Positions 26,349 through 35,488 of a stretch of 48,975 nucleotides of DNA are shown here, piece by piece. Below the pieces are notes generated by a model, which saw nothing but the letters and a program-made list of their open reading frames with translations, did not search any database and was not told the DNA's origin. The stretch spans positions 1-48,975 of the forward strand of contig JABJGO010000001.1 in the NCBI GenBank assembly GCA_018662225.1, written 5' to 3'. How positions within the stretch are numbered: position 1 is the stretch's first letter; each line of letters begins with the position of its first letter. A program made the translations under genes and the position numbers. The DNA is from Rhodospirillales bacterium (lineage in GTDB: Bacteria; Pseudomonadota; Alphaproteobacteria; Rhodospirillales; Casp-alpha2).

Positions 26349-27149
26349 TTGTTTTCAAAAGTTTGCAAATATCCAATATTATTATTTTTCGTATCGCAGG
26401 CCATCGGGTTGGGCACCGCGTACATGGTATGTATGGTGTTTGTGGCATCTGGTCAGGGCTTGAATATCGAGCCTCAGGTGCTGCCACGGGTGTTAATTGT
26501 TGCGGGTGCCTTGATTGCTGGTGTTACCGCTGCCGTTACATCGTCCCGGGTGTTTCATCAGCAATGGTGGTGGTCCGCCATCAACCTGGGCTTTCCGGGC
26601 GCTATTGTCGCCGGGCTAACAATAGATGTCAGTCCCTGGGTCTATCTCACAGGCTTTGTTGTTCTGCTGATGGTTAATTGGAATGCCAGCACCATGCGCG
26701 TTCCATTATATTTGACGAACCGAGAAACATGGGCGGCGTTATCGCAGTTGATTCCGGTGGATAAGCCTTCGCGTTTTATAGATTTGGGCAGTGGCCTCGG
26801 CGGCACCCTGTACGCATTGGCTAAATCCCGACCGGATTGCCAGTTTACCGGGTACGAAACTGCTCCAATCCCGTTTCTCCTATCCAGGTTGCGCGAAATG
26901 TTTGTGCGTCTCCCCAACGTTACGGTCCGCTATTGCAGCATTTGGCAGGCAGATTTGTCACGGTTCGACGTGGTGTATTGCTTTCTGTCGCCAGCCCCCA
27001 TGACAAGGGTATTTGATAAGGCCCGGTCCGAAATGCACCCAGGCAGCATTTTAATCAGCAACTCGTTTAGCGTGGACGGACACGATCCGGGCCGTATCGT
27101 CATCGTTGATGACGACCGCAAGACCAACCTTCTGATTTGGCAGATGTAA
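26349..27149 (+). CDS. Membrane-anchored class I SAM methyltransferase, FAM173-like
   Basis: 266 residues from a TTG at 26349; a shorter start is possible. The first half is hydrophobic, with three or four membrane helices. The second half is a class I methyltransferase: motif I FIDLGSGLGGTL, then GYETAPIPFLLSRL and FDVVYCFLSPAPM. The order DLGSG, GYE, SR, FLSP resembles FAM173-type (ATPSCKMT) lysine methyltransferases, whose human members modify mitochondrial proteins including the ATP synthase c subunit. A membrane protein substrate is therefore plausible here, but that is inference. It lies between divergent motA and a convergent acylase gene. Confidence 0.7.
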   Translation: MFSKVCKYPILLFFVSQAIGLGTAYMVCMVFVASGQGLNIEPQVLPRVLIVAGALIAGVTAAVTSSRVFHQQWWWSAINLGFPGAIVAGLTIDVSPWVYLTGFVVLLMVNWNASTMRVPLYLTNRETWAALSQLIPVDKPSRFIDLGSGLGGTLYALAKSRPDCQFTGYETAPIPFLLSRLREMFVRLPNVTVRYCSIWQADLSRFDVVYCFLSPAPMTRVFDKARSEMHPGSILISNSFSVDGHDPGRIVIVDDDRKTNLLIWQM

Positions 27150-27156
27150 AGCCAAC

Positions 27157-29694
27157 CTAGTCGAATATTCCCGTGACGAGTCCGCCCCAGGTCCGTACAA
27201 ACCGGGCCACGCCGTGCACGATGTTTTCTGACAACGGCACCAACCTTTCCACAATGGTTGGTGGGGGCGGGGCCTCTGCACCTGGTACCAATAATCGCAG
27301 ATGGTCATAACCGGACGTATTGATGGCCAATTTACCGGCGTCGATCATCACATACTCACCGTCTGCCCATTTATTCAAAAGATCATCATAATGCGCCGAC
27401 AAAGGGTTTCCGGATTGGCCGGTGGAAAGAATAAAGCGTGACTGACTCAAATCAGCCAAATCGTATATGGCCCTGAACCCGCCACCGTGAATGTCTTCAT
27501 AAGGGGCGTCCTCATTTGCCGGGCGGGTCGCAGCCCTATTAACCGTATAGTTGCCACCGTCCACCGCTACGCGACGCTCGCCCCAATATTCTGATATCAC
27601 AGGCAGTTTTGAGAAAAACGGGTGGCGAAAAACCGCTTCATGGACTTCGCCCCAGCGCCGTACAGGTTTCCCGTCCGCCCCCATCGTACCCAACTGTGAC
27701 AACGCCCGGATCAGCGCACCTTCCAGCACCTGCTCACAGGTTTCAGTATCTTGTGTGGTGGTGGTATCATCACACCAATGCTGTTCATCACGTAATACCG
27801 TGGCAATAAACTTGGGCCGCAACCCGAACGCGAGGGGAAACAGATCACCCAGTTCATCCTTATAGATGGCGCGGTTGAGCTCTCGCAGCCAGGCATAGAA
27901 TATGAGTGGCTCCACGCTTTCCCTGGACATGGCACCATCCCACCGGGCCAGCCTGGAAATAGCTTCGGCGGCGTTAGGGTTCCGGGGGGCCAACGCCGTC
28001 ATGTATGGCAACAACTCACGCGCCATCTCGGATACGTTATCTAGCTGGATGTCTTCCATGTCAGACACCGACAACGGGGCGAAGGCGTTCAGCAACTGGA
28101 ATATGCGCTTGGCGCGATAGGGTGGGGCCCAGTCGTCAGAAATGAAATAAGGGTAATCATCCGACACAATACGGTTGTTGGCCGAAACGATTCGCCCCTC
28201 CAAAGGATTGACGCTGCGCGGTAAGTCATCAAACGGAATGAAACCCGACCAGGCGTATCGTGTGTTCCAACCCGGTACCGGGAACCGTCCCCGACCGTCG
28301 TTGCGGACCGGCACCTTGCCGGGCGATATAAACCCTATGGTGCCACCGGTATCCGCATAAACCATGTTCACCTGGGGAGACTGGAATTTTTCAACGGCTT
28401 CTAGAAAAGATGACCAGTCGGGCGCCCCGTTTACGCCCATCATGGCATCGGGTGTGGAATCTTCAGGCGCCAGGAATGTGGCCGACAGTGACAGCACAGT
28501 CCCGTCACCGGTCACGGATGCCGCTCCTCCGGCCAGATCCGAAATGACCGGCCCATGCCCGGTTTCGCGGATGGTGAGCACTTCGTCTGCCTGTCCGTAA
28601 ACCGAGATGGCTTCCTGACGCAGGGTAAAGGGTACGAAATTGCCGTCTGGAGCCTGATAGGTTTGACCATCATTCGACACCCGTTCGATGAACAGATCCT
28701 GTTGATCCGATTGGGTAGAGGTTAACCCCCATGCTATCCGCCCGTTGTGACCAAGGACCATAAATGGCACCCCAGGCACCGTGGCACCGGTCAAGGCATA
28801 AGCCGGGGTCTCCATGTGCGCCAGGTACCACATGGACGGTAAATTCAATCCAAGATGAGGGTCGTTTGCCAGGATTGGCCGGCTGGATTCTGTGTGCTCA
28901 CCGGTCACGACCCAGGCATTGGATGCACCTCGGGGAGTGGATGGCAGGGGTGGGGTTAACGCCAGAATTTCCTCTAAAACCTCAGTGGCCAATGTGAGGC
29001 GCTGGTGATCACGCCCCATATCCACCGACGCCTGGTCTGAAGTGGCTTGGTCCGGATACCAGAAAGACAAAATTTGTTGATCGCTCAGGGATTCCAGCAT
29101 CCGGGTGCGGAGCAACTCATCATGCCAATTTCCGCTCAGGCGCAGCGCCATAAGCCGTCCCCACAGCAATGAGTCCTCCGGTAACCATGGTTCAGGCTTG
29201 AGCGATAAAATGGCAAATTCCGGGGGTAAGGCTTGTTGGTAAGATGAAATCCAGCTGTTCACACCTTGCGCATAGGCACGCAAAGCCTCGCGGGTGTCGG
29301 GGGCCAGTCCCTTAAATTGGCGCTTCACCAGATGGCTGAAACCCAACAAGCGCATGAACCGGTCCGAAGAAACAAGCGGTAAACCCAAAATTTCTGCCAA
29401 TCGCCCCTTGATAAACCGGCGCATCGTCTCCATCTGCCATAGTCTGTCCTGTGCGTGTACGAACCCAAGCGCAGCATAGGAATCGGCGGCGTTATCCGCC
29501 TGAATATAGGGAATGGCAAGTTCATCACGATAAATGGAGACCGTTGCCTGCAGACCGCCCACAACAACATCACCACGGGTACGCGGTAACGTTGTATCGG
29601 ACCAAAAAAGGCCCGTTACGACAATAAAAAGGATTATAAGACAGCAAGTTACGGGAATCATAAATCCCAACCGGAAAAGCCTGCCAAGCGCCAT
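27157..29694 (-). CDS. Penicillin acylase family protein (Ntn hydrolase)
   Basis: 845 residues. An N-terminal membrane anchor or signal (about 10-30) precedes the acylase fold. The conserved IPYIQADNAADSYAALGF and QDRLWQMETMRR belong to the alpha part. The nucleophile Ser opens the beta part at GASNAWVV, followed by ANDPHLGLNLPS. Autocleavage before this Ser would produce the mature heterodimer. Substrates of the family include beta-lactams, acyl-homoserine lactones and other amides; none can be chosen from sequence. It converges on the methyltransferase with seven bases between. Confidence 0.88.
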   Translation of the reverse strand: MALGRLFRLGFMIPVTCCLIILFIVVTGLFWSDTTLPRTRGDVVVGGLQATVSIYRDELAIPYIQADNAADSYAALGFVHAQDRLWQMETMRRFIKGRLAEILGLPLVSSDRFMRLLGFSHLVKRQFKGLAPDTREALRAYAQGVNSWISSYQQALPPEFAILSLKPEPWLPEDSLLWGRLMALRLSGNWHDELLRTRMLESLSDQQILSFWYPDQATSDQASVDMGRDHQRLTLATEVLEEILALTPPLPSTPRGASNAWVVTGEHTESSRPILANDPHLGLNLPSMWYLAHMETPAYALTGATVPGVPFMVLGHNGRIAWGLTSTQSDQQDLFIERVSNDGQTYQAPDGNFVPFTLRQEAISVYGQADEVLTIRETGHGPVISDLAGGAASVTGDGTVLSLSATFLAPEDSTPDAMMGVNGAPDWSSFLEAVEKFQSPQVNMVYADTGGTIGFISPGKVPVRNDGRGRFPVPGWNTRYAWSGFIPFDDLPRSVNPLEGRIVSANNRIVSDDYPYFISDDWAPPYRAKRIFQLLNAFAPLSVSDMEDIQLDNVSEMARELLPYMTALAPRNPNAAEAISRLARWDGAMSRESVEPLIFYAWLRELNRAIYKDELGDLFPLAFGLRPKFIATVLRDEQHWCDDTTTTQDTETCEQVLEGALIRALSQLGTMGADGKPVRRWGEVHEAVFRHPFFSKLPVISEYWGERRVAVDGGNYTVNRAATRPANEDAPYEDIHGGGFRAIYDLADLSQSRFILSTGQSGNPLSAHYDDLLNKWADGEYVMIDAGKLAINTSGYDHLRLLVPGAEAPPPPTIVERLVPLSENIVHGVARFVRTWGGLVTGIFD

Positions 29695-29769
29695 ATCTTA
29701 GGTTTCCACCTTGCTGTTGAGCTCTTGATACACTACTTTTGAAAAAATAGCATTTTTACGAGGTTGGAT

Positions 29770-30255
29770 ATGTCACAAGAAATCGAAGCGGTACAGCAAC
29801 ATAGCGTTGATACATTGGATAGAGGCGACAAGGACGATTTCGTTACCTTCTCCATTGATCAGCAATTGTTCGGCGTTCCAATCTTGAAGGTGCAGGATAT
29901 CCTGCGACCCGATTCGATCGCCTCTATCCCCCTGGCACCGCCAGAAATCAAAGGCTCCATCAATCTTCGTGGCCGTATTGTGACCGTCATTGATGTACGC
30001 GTTCGTCTGGGCCTTGAGCCACGCGAAGATATGACTGAAACCATGGGTGTGACCATCGAGCACAACAACGATCTATATACCCTGCTGGTTGATAAAATCG
30101 GCGATGCCATCAGTCTTTCCAATGACAATTTTGAGAAAAATCCGGGCACGTTGAACCCCGAATGGCGTGATTTCGCCGTTGGTGTATTCCGGCTTGAAGA
30201 GAACCTGATGGTGGTTCTGGATGTGGAAACGTTGCTCGATATCGGCAATAAGTGA
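29770..30255 (+). CDS. cheW: Chemotaxis coupling protein CheW
   Basis: 161 residues from the ATG at 29770. The CheW fold is visible: VTFSIDQQLFGVPILKVQDIL, PLAPPEIKGSINLRGRIVTVID and the C-terminal MVVLDVETLL. It couples chemoreceptors to CheA. It is a lone gene here, divergent from the acylase and convergent with hemB, away from any che cluster. Confidence 0.92.
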   Translation: MSQEIEAVQQHSVDTLDRGDKDDFVTFSIDQQLFGVPILKVQDILRPDSIASIPLAPPEIKGSINLRGRIVTVIDVRVRLGLEPREDMTETMGVTIEHNNDLYTLLVDKIGDAISLSNDNFEKNPGTLNPEWRDFAVGVFRLEENLMVVLDVETLLDIGNK

Positions 30256-30274
30256 TGCGCAGCGGAATGCCGCT

Positions 30275-31300
30275 CTACTGATTATTCAATAAACGGGCTG
30301 CATCCAGCGCACAGTACGTTAAAATTCCATCCGCACCGGCGCGCTTGAAGGAGGTCAGTATCTCCATCATGGTCTTGTCGTATTCCAACCACCCGTTCTG
30401 GGCCGCTGCCTGTAGCATCGCGTACTCACCGCTCACATGATAGGCATAGGTGGGCAGACCAAACGTTGATTTAACCCGGTGCACGATATCCAGATAAGGC
30501 AGACCCGGTTTGACCATGACCATATCGGCGCCTTCGGCGATATCCAATGCCACTTCGTGTATGGCCTCGTCACTGTTTGCCGGATCCATCTGATAGGTCT
30601 TTTTGTCCCCCGCCAAAGCGCCACCCGATCCCACCGCATCGCGGAACGGGGCGTAAAATCCGGACGCATACTTGGCCGCATAGGACATGATGATTGAGTC
30701 TTGAAAACCGGCGTCATCCAACGCACGGCGGATCACCCCAATACGACCATCCATCATGTCGGACGGGGCCTGGATATCACAACCGGCTTCGGCCTGAACA
30801 ACGGCCTGCTGGCACAGGATTTCAAGTGTTTCGTCGTTTAGAATACGGCCACCTTGAACCAAACCATCGTGGCCGTCTGAATTGTACGGATCCAGCGCCA
30901 CATCGCAGATAACGCCGATATCCGTACAGGCTGATTTCACCGCCCGCACTGCCCGGCATACCAGATTTTCCGGGTTACAGCCCTCACGCCCGTCAGGCGT
31001 TTTCAGAGCAGCGTCGGTATAGGGAAACAACGCAATGGCCGGGATGCCCAGATCGCGGGCCTCGCTGACGGCACCGGCCACCTGGTCCACGCTATAGCGC
31101 ATAACACCGGGCATGGAGTCCACAGGTTGGCGAACGTTATCACCATCCACCACAAACAGCGGCCAGATCAGATCATCAACACCAAGCCTGTTTTCGGCCA
31201 CCAAACGACGCACCCACCCTTCCTGACGGTTGCGTCGCATGCGAACCGCGGGAAAGCTCCCCGTCGCTCGTGCGCCTGTTATGCCTAAGTTTCCGGCCAA
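30275..31300 (-). CDS. hemB: Delta-aminolevulinic acid dehydratase (porphobilinogen synthase)
   Basis: 341 residues. The two active-site lysines are in SYAAKYASGFYAPFRD and MVMVKPGLPYLD; ICDVALDPYNSDGHDGL lacks the Cys-rich zinc site, matching the Mg-dependent class of alphaproteobacteria. It condenses two aminolevulinates in heme synthesis. It lies five bases downstream of the O-acetylhomoserine sulfhydrylase gene and is probably co-transcribed. Confidence 0.94.
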   Translation of the reverse strand: MAGNLGITGARATGSFPAVRMRRNRQEGWVRRLVAENRLGVDDLIWPLFVVDGDNVRQPVDSMPGVMRYSVDQVAGAVSEARDLGIPAIALFPYTDAALKTPDGREGCNPENLVCRAVRAVKSACTDIGVICDVALDPYNSDGHDGLVQGGRILNDETLEILCQQAVVQAEAGCDIQAPSDMMDGRIGVIRRALDDAGFQDSIIMSYAAKYASGFYAPFRDAVGSGGALAGDKKTYQMDPANSDEAIHEVALDIAEGADMVMVKPGLPYLDIVHRVKSTFGLPTYAYHVSGEYAMLQAAAQNGWLEYDKTMMEILTSFKRAGADGILTYCALDAARLLNNQ

Positions 31301-31305
31301 CAGAC

Positions 31306-32598
31306 TTATGCCTTTTCCAGGGCCTGTGCGATATCGGCGATAATATCGTCAGCATGCTCAAGACCAATAGACAAACGCACATAACCGGGGGTCACACCGG
31401 CAGCGGCCTGATCTTCTACCGACAACTGAGAATGAGTGGTTGAGGCGGGATGAATGGCTAGGCTGCGGGCATCACCAATGTTAGCCACATGATACAGTAG
31501 CTCTAACGCATCAATGAATTTCTGACCGGCTTCTTTGCCACCCGCCAGCTCGAATCCCACAAGGGCACCGTATCCATTGCTGAGGTAGGTATCGGCCCGT
31601 TGGCGGACCTCGCCTGTGTGATTGCCGGGATAGATGACTTTCGATACCTGGCGGTTACTGGCCAGATAATTGGCCACCTTTGCCGCATTCGAGCAATGAC
31701 GCTCCATCCGTACCGGCAGACTTTCGACGCCCTGAATAAACTGGAAGGCGTTGAAAGGACTCATGGCAGATCCGAAATCACGCAACAGGATTACACGGGC
31801 ACGCAGGATATAGGCAATGGGGCCAAGCGGCTTAACAGCCTCGGTCCACACAGCACCGTGGTAGCTGGGGTCTGGTGAATTCAGCAGGGGGAATCGATCG
31901 CCCCCGGCTTCCCAATCAAAGGTGCCACCATCCACAAGCATACCGCCAATGGAGGTGCCGTGACCGCCAATAAACTTGGTGGTGGAATAGACCACGATAG
32001 ATGCACCGTGTTCCAGCGGACGACAGATCAGTGGTGCCGCCGTGTTATCCATGATCAGCGGAACGCCTTCTTCATTACCAATTTTCGCCACATCACCGAT
32101 GGGGAAGACCTCAAGCAAAGGATTAGGCAAGGTTTCCGCATAATAACAGCGGGTCTTTTTGTCAGTGGCCCGACGGAAGTTTTCAGGGTCATTTGGATCC
32201 ACAAAACGACACTCAATACCCAATGATTTCAGCGTATTAGCGAACAAGTTCCATGTGCCGCCGTAAATCGCTGTGGAGCATACAAAGTTATCGCCAGCTT
32301 CGCACAGATTAAGCACCGCAAACGTTGATGCCGCCTGGCCTGAACTCACGGCAAGTGCTGCCACACCACCTTCAAGGGCTGTGATGCGTTGTTCCAGCAC
32401 ATCGTGCGTGGGGTTCATAATGCGGGTATAGATGTTGCCCAGTTCTTTAAGCGCAAACAGGTTTTCCGCATGTTCTGAATCACGAAACTGATAGGACGTG
32501 GTTTGATAAATCGGCACGGCCACAGCGCCCGTGGTGGGGTCGCTACGATAACCGGCGTGCAAGGCCATGGTATCAGGATGAAGGGTACGTTCGGTCAT
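31306..32598 (-). CDS. metY: O-acetylhomoserine sulfhydrylase (aminocarboxypropyltransferase)
   Basis: 430 residues from the ATG at 32598 with AGGAG eight bases upstream; a longer frame to 32655 has no such site. PLP enzyme of the Cys/Met class: VSSGQAASTFAVLNL, the pyridoxal Lys in YSTTKFIGGHGTS, and HPASTTHSQL. It makes homocysteine from O-acetylhomoserine and sulfide. Long forms of this type usually take O-acetyl rather than O-succinyl substrates. Assignment as metY against metZ is by length. Confidence 0.88.
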   Translation of the reverse strand: MTERTLHPDTMALHAGYRSDPTTGAVAVPIYQTTSYQFRDSEHAENLFALKELGNIYTRIMNPTHDVLEQRITALEGGVAALAVSSGQAASTFAVLNLCEAGDNFVCSTAIYGGTWNLFANTLKSLGIECRFVDPNDPENFRRATDKKTRCYYAETLPNPLLEVFPIGDVAKIGNEEGVPLIMDNTAAPLICRPLEHGASIVVYSTTKFIGGHGTSIGGMLVDGGTFDWEAGGDRFPLLNSPDPSYHGAVWTEAVKPLGPIAYILRARVILLRDFGSAMSPFNAFQFIQGVESLPVRMERHCSNAAKVANYLASNRQVSKVIYPGNHTGEVRQRADTYLSNGYGALVGFELAGGKEAGQKFIDALELLYHVANIGDARSLAIHPASTTHSQLSVEDQAAAGVTPGYVRLSIGLEHADDIIADIAQALEKA

Positions 32599-32637
32599 TT
32601 CGCTCTCCTGCAAATATTTTGGTGATTTTATGGTCGA

Positions 32638-32648
32638 TTGACTGTCAA
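32638..32648 (-). promoter_or_regulatory. Palindrome in the metY leader
   Basis: TTGACTGTCAA is a perfect 5-1-5 palindrome 40 bases upstream of the metY start. A second TTGACT on the minus strand lies about 25 bases further up, near AAAAGTCA direct repeats. This could be an operator or part of a promoter. No riboswitch fold was recognised. Confidence 0.3.
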
Positions 32649-32798
32649 AAGTCACCAGTTTGGCCGAAAAGTCAAATCATTGAACGATATTTCACACCTT
32701 GCTTGGGGGAATTAACTTAAATTGACAATGACTGGTGTAAAGGCGTTCGATTTCTATTCCCTTGACGCACATGAAATTTGCGATATTTATCATGTGTT

Positions 32799-33026
32799 AT
32801 GAGAAGATTACCGCCAAACACCATAGAAATTCTGTTTGAGCTTCGCCGCGTCAACGAGCGTACCGTTCGGGTTGTTGCCATCGACCCGATTACGCGCACG
32901 GAAGTGGTGATGGTCGGCGACTACAAACAGGGTGAGGCCGCACTCAAGAAGCTGGCTGCGCGGAAGCTGCAATATGTTTTGAAAAAGAAACTCACCGAAG
33001 CGGAAGCCGCCCGTAAGAAACAATAG
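32799..33026 (+). CDS. DUF6898-like small conserved protein
   Basis: 75 residues from the ATG at 32799. The pattern ILFELRRVNERTVRVVAIDP, TEVVMVGDY and AARKLQYVLKKK matches my memory of an alphaproteobacterial small protein family (DUF6898). The C-terminus is basic and helical. The function is unknown. It precedes rpiB by 158 bases. Confidence 0.6.
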   Translation: MRRLPPNTIEILFELRRVNERTVRVVAIDPITRTEVVMVGDYKQGEAALKKLAARKLQYVLKKKLTEAEAARKKQ

Positions 33027-33184
33027 CCAAAAAATCATCATTAAGCGGTTTTGAGCCTCGACAACCACCAAGCCACCATATATGCACATGACCCGATACA
33101 TTGTGCCCCGTTGGCAGGCGCAATGAATATGTGGTACACCAACGAACGAATACAGAAGAACTGCGTGCCGGAGAAACATCATAG

Positions 33185-33628
33185 ATGACAAGAAGCATCG
33201 CCATCGCCTGTGATCATGGGGGGATCGACCTTAAGGGTATTCTTAAGGCTGATCTGACCACCGCCGGCTTTGAGGTGCATGACTTTGGCACAGACAGCAA
33301 CGATTCCGTGGATTACCCAGACTTCGGTTACAAAATGGCTGATGCCATTCGCAACAAGGTTGTGGACCGCGGCGTATTAATCTGTGGTAGTGGCATTGGC
33401 ATCAGCATGGCGGCGAACCGCTACCCTGATGTGCGTGCCGCACCGGTTCACGACGTAACAAGCGCAAGACTTGGTCGTGAACACAACGACGCCAACGTTG
33501 TCTGTTTTGGCGCAAGACTAATCGGCAATGAATTGGCACGCGAGTGCCTGCAAGTATTTCTGGATACGCGGTTTGAGGGCGGCCGTCATATTCAGCGCGT
33601 TGAAAAACTATCAAACCCACCTGTTTAA
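33185..33628 (+). CDS. rpiB: Ribose-5-phosphate isomerase B
   Basis: 147 residues. IACDHGGIDLKG, VDYPDFGYKMA, the catalytic loop CGSGIGISMAANR and REHNDANVVCFGAR are the family signatures; the Cys of CGSG is kept. It interconverts ribose and ribulose 5-phosphate. The rpiB-glyA-nrdR-rib order is common in alphaproteobacteria. Confidence 0.95.
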   Translation: MTRSIAIACDHGGIDLKGILKADLTTAGFEVHDFGTDSNDSVDYPDFGYKMADAIRNKVVDRGVLICGSGIGISMAANRYPDVRAAPVHDVTSARLGREHNDANVVCFGARLIGNELARECLQVFLDTRFEGGRHIQRVEKLSNPPV

Positions 33629-33661
33629 TTATGACAAAACGATAAGAGGAGCACCCGCTCA

Positions 33662-34960
33662 ATGAGTTCCTATCCAAATGACACCCTTGCAAGTTTCTTT
33701 TCTGAAACCCTGGCAGAACGAGACCCCGACCTCCTTGGCTCCATCCAGCACGAACTGGCCCGCCAAAAAGACCAAATCGAACTGATCGCGTCCGAGAACA
33801 TCGTGTCGCGCGCCGTGATGGAAGCCCAGGGCTCCATCATGACCAACAAGTACGCCGAAGGGTATCCCGGCCGCCGTTACTATGGTGGTTGTGAGTACGT
33901 GGACGTGGCTGAATCACTGGCTATTGATCGTGCCAAACAATTGTTCAATTGCGAATTTGTCAACGTACAACCGCATTCCGGCGCGCAAGCTAATGGTGCT
34001 GTGATGATGGCATTGTTGCAGCCAGGCGACACGATCATGGGTCTGTCACTGGCGTCCGGCGGCCACCTGACCCATGGTGCCCCGCCAGCCCAGTCTGGCA
34101 AATGGTTTAATGCTGTACAGTACGGCCTGAAAGAAGACGACACCATCGACTTCGATGAAGTCGAGCGGCTGGCTGTCGAGCACAATCCCAAGCTGATCAT
34201 CGCTGGTGGTTCTGCGTATCCCCGCATTCTTGATTTCGCAAAATTCCGCGAAATTGCTGATAAGGTTGGAGCCTTGTTGTTTGTGGATATGGCGCACTTC
34301 GCCGGTCTGGTTGCCGCTGGTATCCACCCCAGCCCGTTGCCTTATGCCGATGTGGTTACAACCACCACGCATAAGACCTTACGCGGCCCACGAGGCGGCA
34401 TGATCCTGTCCAACAACGTGGATATCGGCAAGAAAATCAATTCAGCCGTATTCCCGGGATTGCAAGGCGGACCGCTCATGCATGTGATCGCTGCCAAGGC
34501 GGTTGCTTTCGGTGAAGCCTTACGTCCTGAGTTCAAAGCATACAGTCAGTCCGTGGTGGATAACGCCAACGTTCTGGCAGAAACGCTGATCGAACGTGGC
34601 CTCGATATCGTATCGGGTGGTACCGACACGCATCTGATGCTGGTTGATTTGCGCCCCAAAGGCCTGACCGGTAACATCACCGAAGAAAGCCTGGACCGCG
34701 CCAAGATGACCTGTAACAAAAACGGTATTCCAAACGATCCGGAAAAACCAATGGTTACGTCCGGTATCCGTCTCGGTACGCCAGCTGGCACCACACGTGG
34801 TTTCGGTACGGATGAATTCCGCCAGATCGGTAACCTGATTGGGGACGTTCTGGATGGTCTGGCTGAAAACCGTGAAGACAATTCAGCCGCTGAAGCAGCA
34901 GCCGCTGCCAAAGTTTCTGAGCTATGCACGGCATTCCCGATCTATCAGGGAATTAACTAA
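33662..34960 (+). CDS. glyA: Serine hydroxymethyltransferase
   Basis: 432 residues. [21 protein letters not shown], the PLP lysine in [13 protein letters not shown] and the C-terminal [15 protein letters not shown] are present. It splits serine to glycine and makes 5,10-methylene-THF, the substrate of FolD-type enzymes. A strong GAGGAG site precedes the ATG. Confidence 0.96.
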   Translation: MSSYPNDTLASFFSETLAERDPDLLGSIQHELARQKDQIELIASENIVSRAVMEAQGSIMTNKYAEGYPGRRYYGGCEYVDVAESLAIDRAKQLFNCEFVNVQPHSGAQANGAVMMALLQPGDTIMGLSLASGGHLTHGAPPAQSGKWFNAVQYGLKEDDTIDFDEVERLAVEHNPKLIIAGGSAYPRILDFAKFREIADKVGALLFVDMAHFAGLVAAGIHPSPLPYADVVTTTTHKTLRGPRGGMILSNNVDIGKKINSAVFPGLQGGPLMHVIAAKAVAFGEALRPEFKAYSQSVVDNANVLAETLIERGLDIVSGGTDTHLMLVDLRPKGLTGNITEESLDRAKMTCNKNGIPNDPEKPMVTSGIRLGTPAGTTRGFGTDEFRQIGNLIGDVLDGLAENREDNSAAEAAAAAKVSELCTAFPIYQGIN

Positions 34961-34974
34961 GTCGTTAAATGAAC

Positions 34975-35000
34975 CGGCGGTCAGCCAAGGCTGGCCGCCG
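34975..35000. other. GC-rich hairpin between glyA and nrdR
   Basis: CGGCGGTCAGCC (34975-34986) is followed by AA and GGCTGGCCGCCG (34989-35000): a 12-base arm with one G-U pair, effectively a long stem with a four-base loop. The downstream sequence is A-rich, not a T run, so it is not a canonical terminator on this strand. It may slow or attenuate transcription or protect the glyA 3' end. Confidence 0.5.
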
Positions 35001-35029
35001 AACACCAAAATAAAAGAGGGGAGATAGTC

Positions 35030-35488
35030 ATGCGTTGTCCGTTTTGTGGTCATGATGATACACAGGTCAAGGATTCCAGGCCTACCGAGGACAACGCGAC
35101 GATCCGTCGCAGACGTTACTGCACCAAATGCGGATCACGGTTCACCACCTTCGAGCGTGTTCAGTTGCGTGAACTCTCTGTGGTCAAAAGCAACGGTGAT
35201 AAGACGCCGTTTGATCGCGACAAGCTGTCTAAATCCCTGAACATTGCGCTTCGCAAACGCCCCATAGACGAAGACCGCATAGAGCGTATCGTCAACAGTA
35301 TCCAACGCCGCCTCGAAACCCTGGGCGAAACCGAAATTCCCACCAAGGTGGTTGGCGAAATGGTGATGGATTACCTGATCGATCTGGACAAGGTAGCCTA
35401 CGTTCGCTTTGCCTCGGTCTATCGTAATTTCCGCGAAGCCAAAGACTTCGAAGATTTCATTGGTAACCTTGGTGACGAGCAAGAATAA
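35030..35488 (+). CDS. nrdR: Transcriptional repressor NrdR
   Basis: 152 residues: an N-terminal zinc ribbon ([32 protein letters not shown]-like) and an ATP-cone with [14 protein letters not shown]. It represses ribonucleotide reductase genes in response to ATP/dATP. GGGGAG precedes the ATG. ribD starts within its 3' end. Confidence 0.95.
   Translation: MRCPFCGHDDTQVKDSRPTEDNATIRRRRYCTKCGSRFTTFERVQLRELSVVKSNGDKTPFDRDKLSKSLNIALRKRPIDEDRIERIVNSIQRRLETLGETEIPTKVVGEMVMDYLIDLDKVAYVRFASVYRNFREAKDFEDFIGNLGDEQE

Noticed and set aside
32600-32760. SAM-II or other SAM riboswitch before metY
   Set aside because: Expected for this gene in alphaproteobacteria, but the characteristic conserved tail and pseudoknot strands could not be found by eye.
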